From the NCBI GenBank assembly GCA_002345025.1, contig DDUX01000009.1:1-36521 (forward strand): a stretch of 36,521 nucleotides of DNA, read 5' to 3'. Origin of the DNA: Candidatus Accumulibacter iunctus. GTDB taxonomy: Bacteria; Pseudomonadota; Gammaproteobacteria; Burkholderiales; Rhodocyclaceae. The notes below the pieces were generated by a model. That model saw nothing but the letters and a program-made list of their open reading frames with translations. It made no database searches and was not told where the DNA came from. The position numbers and the translations under genes are program-made. Positions 33,568-36,521 of this stretch are shown in pieces (position 1 is the first letter of the stretch; each line of letters begins with the position of its first letter).

Positions 33568-33645
33568 GCCTAACGATGAGCATCACCGGACGGCAGCGGC
33601 GGGCGAAGCACGCCGTTGACTGTCCGGTGTATGCGTGGGTTGGGC
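33568..33645 (-). other. attC site 4
   Basis: The ends are GCCCAAC (33645-33639) and GTTAGGC (33574-33568), both perfect, with arms CACCGGACAGTC and CCGTCCGGTGATG and a central region GGCGTGCTTCGCCCGCCGC. Length 78 bp. The last residues of the upstream gene (to 33583) are encoded inside it. Confidence 0.87.
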
Positions 33646-34383
33646 GTCTTTGCTGTGCCGACTAAGGAAGTCTTGTGCTTCATGAACTAGCCGCTCCTGG
33701 AGATTGGCGTGTTGCGCATTCGGCGAAGGCTGCTCCAGCATTCGTTGCACTGAGTACCGGGCCGGACGCAATCTGGGCTTGTGCCCGTTGAAGTACAGGT
33801 TCCAGAGCGCCGAGTACAGGCGCCCGAGAAAGACCAAGAGCTGACGCAACTCCTTCAGGTTAGTTTTAGCGAACAGCTCGCCTACCTGCTCGCGAGTAGT
33901 GACACCCCTGTGGGCGAACACCTTGTGGCGAAGCGGGCGATACTTTTCTTCGTAAAGCTTTCGTCTGATTGCGACATGCCGCTTTAGCGTGCGGAAGTCT
34001 TCTCGCGATGGCACATACACCGTTGCAAGGTACTCCGGTAGCCATTCGTCAGCGTTCGCGGAGAGCTTGCGCTTTCGGGCAGCCAGTGCATCTTTGCAGA
34101 AGATGTCGAGGTTCGCATGCGCCAACGCCAAGAGCCGTGTGACGCTGTGGTTGTCTGGATCGGGATCGAAGACTCGCCCCAGCGCGACAAGTGCAGAACC
34201 CTGTAGCGCACCCAGAGCGGTGTTCCAGAACAGTGGCGCTTCATTCAGTAGGCGGAAGACCGCTTTGTCTTTCGCCGCGACAGCGTGTATCGCGTCCCAC
34301 GCGAAAAAGAACTGCAGGGCACTCTGCGCCTCGGTGCGGAATAGCTCAAGCTGGCTCTCGAAGTCTGCGGACGGCGACGGCAT
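33583..34383 (-). CDS. HEPN/AbiU2-like cassette protein (266 aa)
   Basis: A 266-residue helical protein. Residues 1-75 and 130-205 form long helices, and RPLRHKVFAHRG gives R152-x5-H158, a HEPN Rx4-6H motif. Overall shape and motif context (LRHKVFAHRG followed by LKELRQLLVFLGRLYSALW) resemble AbiU2-type HEPN proteins linked to phage abortive infection. I am moderately sure of the fold and not of the role. About 20 C-terminal residues, rich in Pro, Arg and Ala, are encoded by attC 4 and probably carry no function. The ATG at 34383 is chosen; an upstream TTG in the attC core gives six more residues. A second HEPN-motif gene is in the next cassette. Confidence 0.78.
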   Translation of the reverse strand: MPSPSADFESQLELFRTEAQSALQFFFAWDAIHAVAAKDKAVFRLLNEAPLFWNTALGALQGSALVALGRVFDPDPDNHSVTRLLALAHANLDIFCKDALAARKRKLSANADEWLPEYLATVYVPSREDFRTLKRHVAIRRKLYEEKYRPLRHKVFAHRGVTTREQVGELFAKTNLKELRQLLVFLGRLYSALWNLYFNGHKPRLRPARYSVQRMLEQPSPNAQHANLQERLVHEAQDFLSRHSKDAQPTHTPDSQRRASPAAAVR

Positions 34384-34395
34384 GGTTGTCAGGTC

Positions 34396-34461
34396 GCCCA
34401 ACGTCGCAATAACCGGCTTGCGCGGCTTTTCGCGCAGGTCCGGTTGACTGCCGGGTTGGGG
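34396..34461 (-). other. attC site 5
   Basis: On the minus strand it runs from CCCCAAC (34461-34455; a G at 34462 would not improve it) to GTTGGGC (34402-34396, perfect core), 66 bp. The arms AACCGGACCTGCGCG and CCGCGCAAGCCGGTT pair well around AAAAG. Its sequence is close to the split site 2 (shared GGACCTGCGCGAAA), so these two sites may be related. Confidence 0.87.
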
Positions 34462-34470
34462 CTCAGGCGG

Positions 34471-34890
34471 CTATCTTTTTGAGCACTTGGACACAAAGGT
34501 TGATACTCCAGATGCGTTTAGAGCCTTGCTGTCTTTGTGAGATGAGAGATAGAGGTAGCCGCGCTTCTTATCAACTGTGTAGAGCATTGCCGCCGAGCCT
34601 GAAGGGCCAGAGTCGAGAGCGACACCGCTAATCGACTCAGGACTGCGATGAAATACAACTGCTTTCCAAACCTTCTCTGCCCCGCCAGAAGCTTTTGAGT
34701 CACCCCACACAATTGTCATTTCTTTATCGTCGACGATGACCACTGGCTGTACGCCGGTGAATCCGTCGGGAGCGACCTTGTGGTTCTCAAGAGACCACAT
34801 GGCGATTCCTTTGGGTTCGCCACACCGAAAAACTTCGGCCATGCTGGATATTGGAATGGCAAGAAGAAGCAAGCAGAGGACAGATCGCAT
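34471..34890 (-). CDS. Secreted hypothetical cassette protein (139 aa)
   Basis: The first 18 residues (MRSVLCLLLLAIPISSMA) form a signal peptide with a probable cleavage after SMA, and the mature part begins EVFRCGEP. The remaining 120 residues look like a small beta-rich periplasmic domain with one Cys near each end (FRCGEP and SKCSKR), possibly a disulfide. The ribosome binding site AGGAAG precedes ATG by four bases. No family is recognised. It occupies its own cassette between attC 5 and attC 6, with GC content below the core average. Confidence 0.82.
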   Translation of the reverse strand: MRSVLCLLLLAIPISSMAEVFRCGEPKGIAMWSLENHKVAPDGFTGVQPVVIVDDKEMTIVWGDSKASGGAEKVWKAVVFHRSPESISGVALDSGPSGSAAMLYTVDKKRGYLYLSSHKDSKALNASGVSTFVSKCSKR

Positions 34891-34909
34891 GGTGCTTCCT
34901 ATTGGTGAG

Positions 34910-34970
34910 TCCCAACGTAGAGCTAACCGGCGCGAGCTTGCGAGCGTCCGAGTTGAGCGCCTTGTTGGGC
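34910..34970 (-). other. attC site 6
   Basis: It runs from GCCCAAC (34970-34964, perfect) to GTTGGGA (34916-34910, last base off consensus), 61 bp. The inner GGCGCTCAACTCGGACGC...GCGCCGGTTAGCTC resembles common attC inner boxes. The end of the BrnA-like gene (to 34923) is encoded within it. Confidence 0.82.
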
Positions 34971-35192
34971 GTTTTTCTCCGCATCGTGTAAAACTCGTGC
35001 CAAGGTGCGCAAAGCCTCGTTAACGGCCTGTGAGTTAGGGAACACCTTTGCAACATCCGAATCAAGTAAAACAGTTACTGCCGTGTTTTCAAAGGCGCCG
35101 GCGTATTTTCCACGAACACCGCCTGTCATGGAGGCAAAGTCGTATTCATCACGCATCTCGTTAGATTCACCAGTGTGTTGATTCTGTTTCAT
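34923..35192 (-). CDS. BrnA-like antitoxin, partner of BrnT
   Basis: An 89-residue protein starting MKQNQHTGESNEMRDEYDFA. The segment RDEYDFASMTGGVRGKYAGAF, then VTVLLDSDVAKVFPNSQAVNEALRTL, matches small antitoxin-type proteins found downstream of BrnT-family toxins; the second part is a probable DNA-binding ribbon-helix-helix region. It overlaps the brnT end by 26 bases, so the two are cotranslated. The last 15 or so residues (GAQLGRSQARAG) come from attC 6. It would normally neutralise the toxin and repress the operon. Confidence 0.8.
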   Translation of the reverse strand: MKQNQHTGESNEMRDEYDFASMTGGVRGKYAGAFENTAVTVLLDSDVAKVFPNSQAVNEALRTLARVLHDAEKNAQQGAQLGRSQARAG

Positions 35193-35451
35193 AGTAAGCT
35201 CGCTCTTTTTTGGTCGCTTTACGCGCACTGATAATTCGAATGCTGTCATTGCGGAATATGTGAGAGATAACCAAGACATTTCCGGATGATGACAGCACAA
35301 TGATGAGATACCGATCTTCATCGGCCGAATGGTCCAAATCAGGATAGGCTGGAGATAGTGGGTCTCGAAACACGGTGATGGCCTCCTGAAAGGCTATGCC
35401 GTGTTTCCTCGAGCTGTTCTCGGCTTTATCGACGTTCCACTCAAAGTCCAT
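35167..35451 (-). CDS. brnT: BrnT-family toxin (type II TA)
   Basis: A 94-residue RelE/barnase-like ribonuclease toxin. It shows the family features FEWNVDKAENSSRKHGIAF at the N-terminus (residues 3-21), DPLSPAYPDLDHSADEDRYL in the middle and RIISARKATKKERAYYE at the C-terminus (IISARKAT is the signature). BrnT inhibits translation by RNA cleavage, and its partner is encoded immediately downstream. As cassettes usually lack promoters, it may depend on the TA pair's own promoter. Toxin-antitoxin cassettes are known to stabilise integron arrays. Confidence 0.9.
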   Translation of the reverse strand: MDFEWNVDKAENSSRKHGIAFQEAITVFRDPLSPAYPDLDHSADEDRYLIIVLSSSGNVLVISHIFRNDSIRIISARKATKKERAYYETESTHW

Positions 35452-35483
35452 TCAATTTGCCCTGCGTGCTTCGGAGCTTGCCC

Positions 35484-35541
35484 GGCCAACGTTCAAATTC
35501 AGCGGTGAGCGAAGCGAGTCCGCCGGAATGCAGAGTTGGGC
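35484..35541 (-). other. attC site 7
   Basis: From GCCCAAC (35541-35535, perfect) to GTTGGCC (35490-35484, one mismatch), 58 bp. The inner boxes TCTGCATTCCGGCGGACTC and CACCGCTGAATTTGAAC surround the small hairpin CGCTTCGCTC. The second gene of the PIN cassette ends inside it (35499). Confidence 0.82.
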
Positions 35542-35699
35542 AACGGCTGTAACGGGGCAGGGATGTGTTTCCAGCCCTCCGCTTCGCTTTGAATTTCAGA
35601 TTTTCGAATCTCTTCGGCAATGCGCCGGATGTCAAAACCAGATTCTTCGGCTAACGCCTCCTTGATCGCCCTTACCTCAACGATGATCTCGTCATTCAC
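35499..35699 (-). CDS. Putative antitoxin partner of PIN toxin (66 aa)
   Basis: GTG start at 35699 with AGGAG seven bases upstream, overlapping the PIN gene stop by eight bases. The product MNDEIIVEVRAIKEALAEES has an amphipathic N-terminal helix followed by GFDIRRIAEEIRKSE. This resembles the small 70-90 residue proteins encoded right after PIN genes of this subgroup and presumed to be antitoxins. The last 16 residues (LPNSAFRRTRFAHR region) are encoded by attC 7. The toxin-first order is as in those pairs. Confidence 0.7.
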   Translation of the reverse strand: MNDEIIVEVRAIKEALAEESGFDIRRIAEEIRKSEIQSEAEGWKHIPAPLQPLPNSAFRRTRFAHR

Positions 35700-36180
35700 T
35701 TTCTTCTCCTAGCAGTTCTTCTGGTGTGCAGATGAATGGTAGCAGCAAGCCAATGCTTTCCAGATGTGCGGCGATTCGTGCCTGAATTATCGGATTGGCA
35801 ATATGGCGGCAATTCCATGTCAGCAAGAAATCCATGCCGTGGGCAGTAGCAATTGCAACATGCAAGGCATCTTCAGCCGCTTTCTCCGGGACAATGCTCA
35901 GAGCTAGCAGTGATTCCGCAATCTCAATGGCTTGGTCGTTGATAGCCAATGACGAAAACTCGCGCACTGCGTCCAATCTACGAAGGGCGGCAGCCGGGTC
36001 ACCTGCCCTACATTCTCTGATAACCACATCAGACACAAAACAACGGTAAAGGTTGCGACGATCCCACCACCTCCGGGTGACCAGTTGATGAGCCGCCCCA
36101 AGCAAGGAACTACTCTCTCGTGCAGAAAGATAGCTCACGATCGAGGTTTCAACGTAGACCGATGGTAGTGGATTTTCCAT
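35692..36180 (-). CDS. PIN-domain toxin (VapC-like)
   Basis: A 162-residue PIN-fold ribonuclease. The first acidic position is Glu rather than Asp (SVYVETSIVSYL, E11), common in this VapC subgroup. The second is the Glu of SDVVIRE, the third is the Asp in AAEDALHVAIA (about 104), and WNCRHIAN follows. It is likely a site-specific RNase toxin. The ATG at 36180 lies 30 bases after a core-like GTTGGAA and is the first gene of the array as seen from the right. Its neighbour at 35499-35699 is the likely antitoxin. Confidence 0.85.
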   Translation of the reverse strand: MENPLPSVYVETSIVSYLSARESSSLLGAAHQLVTRRWWDRRNLYRCFVSDVVIRECRAGDPAAALRRLDAVREFSSLAINDQAIEIAESLLALSIVPEKAAEDALHVAIATAHGMDFLLTWNCRHIANPIIQARIAAHLESIGLLLPFICTPEELLGEESE

Positions 36181-36209
36181 ACTTACACCTTAAAAACCGT
36201 AGTCTGTTG

Positions 36210-36216
36210 TTCCAAC
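36210..36216 (-). other. Core-like GTTGGAA before the first cassette (possible attI or attC remnant)
   Basis: On the minus strand GTTGGAA (36216-36210) matches six of seven bases of GTTRRRY and lies 30 bases upstream of the PIN gene, where the attI or previous attC core should be. No pairing RYYYAAC arm is found next to it, so the rest of the site may have been lost to the insertion on the right. Confidence 0.4.
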
Positions 36217-36402
36217 CTTGCCGTCTCGCCAGCACCGACTTTTCGGAAAATCGACCCTGGCCCCTTTTTTTCCCGGTGGAATGACGGGTTGGACGAAGCC
36301 GCTGCGCGGAGGAAACGGCGGCGCTGCAGTCGTGCTGAAGTCAAGATGTGACCTCGACCCTCACCCGAGGGATGTTGATGACGAAAGCGAGGTTACCGCA
36401 AG
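36217..36402. other. Gene-free stretch before the recombinase gene
   Basis: Contains a run CCCCTTTTTTTCCC (36266-36279) and a plus-strand GTTGGAC (36289-36295, perfect GTTRRRY but on the strand opposite to the array). No integron attI structure is evident. It may be the terminal region of an element whose recombinase begins at 36403. Confidence 0.4.
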
Positions 36403-36521
36403 ATGGAAGACATGTCAGCTGTCGCAGCGACCGGTTTTGACCGGAACTGCGAACTGCACCTGAAGCACCTGAAGCTCAAGGGCTTGCAGCCGAAGACGAT
36501 CGAGGCGCATGCGCGCGCCAT
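36403..36521 (+). CDS. Tyrosine recombinase, 5' part only (runs off window)
   Basis: From ATG 36403 the frame stays open to the window end and encodes about 39 residues, with the N-terminal SAM-like core-binding motif LHLKHLKLKGLQPKTIEAHA. The GLxPKTIEAYxRAI pattern is typical of phage/transposon tyrosine integrases, including those paired with IS91-type transposases, rather than of IntI integrases, where a HYSxRTExxYVxW motif is expected. GAGG lies ten bases upstream of the ATG, and a second ATG at 36412 is possible. The catalytic R-H-R-Y residues are outside the window. Confidence 0.7.
   Translation, partial: MEDMSAVAATGFDRNCELHLKHLKLKGLQPKTIEAHARA

Larger units (their letters stand above)
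29354..36216 (-). mobile_element. Integron-type gene cassette array (seven attC sites)
   Basis: Seven imperfect palindromes of 58-99 bp with the attC layout (RYYYAAC-like ends, GTTRRRY-like core, central GC-rich stem) alternate with short low-GC genes. Each cassette has one or two genes, all on the minus strand, and the coding frame often runs into the following attC. This is the standard structure of integron cassettes. No integrase gene of the IntI type is seen in the window, so the array may be an integrase-less cluster or the integron platform may lie to the right of 36521. The gene content (PIN, BrnT, HEPN-like, secreted and unknown proteins) is typical of sedentary chromosomal arrays. 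Confidence 0.88.

Noticed and set aside
29354..36216. CRISPR array as an explanation for the regularly recurring palindromes
   Set aside because: Spacing is 0.4-1.4 kb with genes in between, the repeats differ in length and inner sequence, and only the ends are conserved, which is attC behaviour.
36403..36521. Calling the right-edge gene intI
   Set aside because: Position and orientation would fit an integron integrase, but the visible N-terminus lacks the IntI-type HYSxRTExxY motif and instead has the GLQPKTIEA pattern of other tyrosine recombinases.

Overview
The window looks like chromosomal DNA of a high-GC betaproteobacterium, probably Rhodocyclales and perhaps a Candidatus Accumulibacter-type organism. 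This is inferred from the block TPR-lolB-ispE-tRNA-Gln-prs-rplY-pth-ychF, from the serS/rarA pair, and from carbon-storage genes (phasin, wax ester synthase/DGAT). No database was searched.

Bases 1-29019 are mostly dense core genes. On the minus strand, rarA-serS is followed by a tRNA-Ser(CGA). A small plus-strand ORF with a good ribosome binding site and its own terminator lies at 3178-3546. A WS/DGAT-type acyltransferase and a phasin diverge from one spacer. A GcvA-like LysR regulator diverges from a 59-residue small gene and a thioesterase. From 7646 to 14672 a minus-strand signalling cluster encodes, in transcription order, a small two-helix membrane protein, a sodium/solute symporter fused to a histidine kinase, a single-domain response regulator, a membrane-bound degenerate kinase fused to a DnaQ-type exonuclease, and a CBS-DUF294 protein. 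Next come menB and menC, a UvrD-like helicase, a bacterial dynamin-like GTPase, mutM and the lolB-to-ychF block.

Bases 29354-36216 are different: GC is visibly lower and every cassette ORF is on the minus strand. Seven sites with attC architecture separate seven gene cassettes, so this is an integron-type cassette array. From right to left the cassettes carry a PIN toxin with a small partner, BrnT with a BrnA-like partner, a secreted protein, two proteins with HEPN-like Rx4-6H motifs, a 372-residue unknown and an SGNH hydrolase. The attC between the last two is split by a 1,324-bp group II intron at GT|TGGGC. Removing the intron restores a GTTRRRY core. The intron's reverse transcriptase has lost its middle and is frameshifted.

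The right edge (36403 onward) begins a tyrosine recombinase gene that runs off the window. Its N-terminus does not look like an integron integrase, so no IntI is shown here. The array is either an integrase-less attC cluster or an integron cut by another mobile element.
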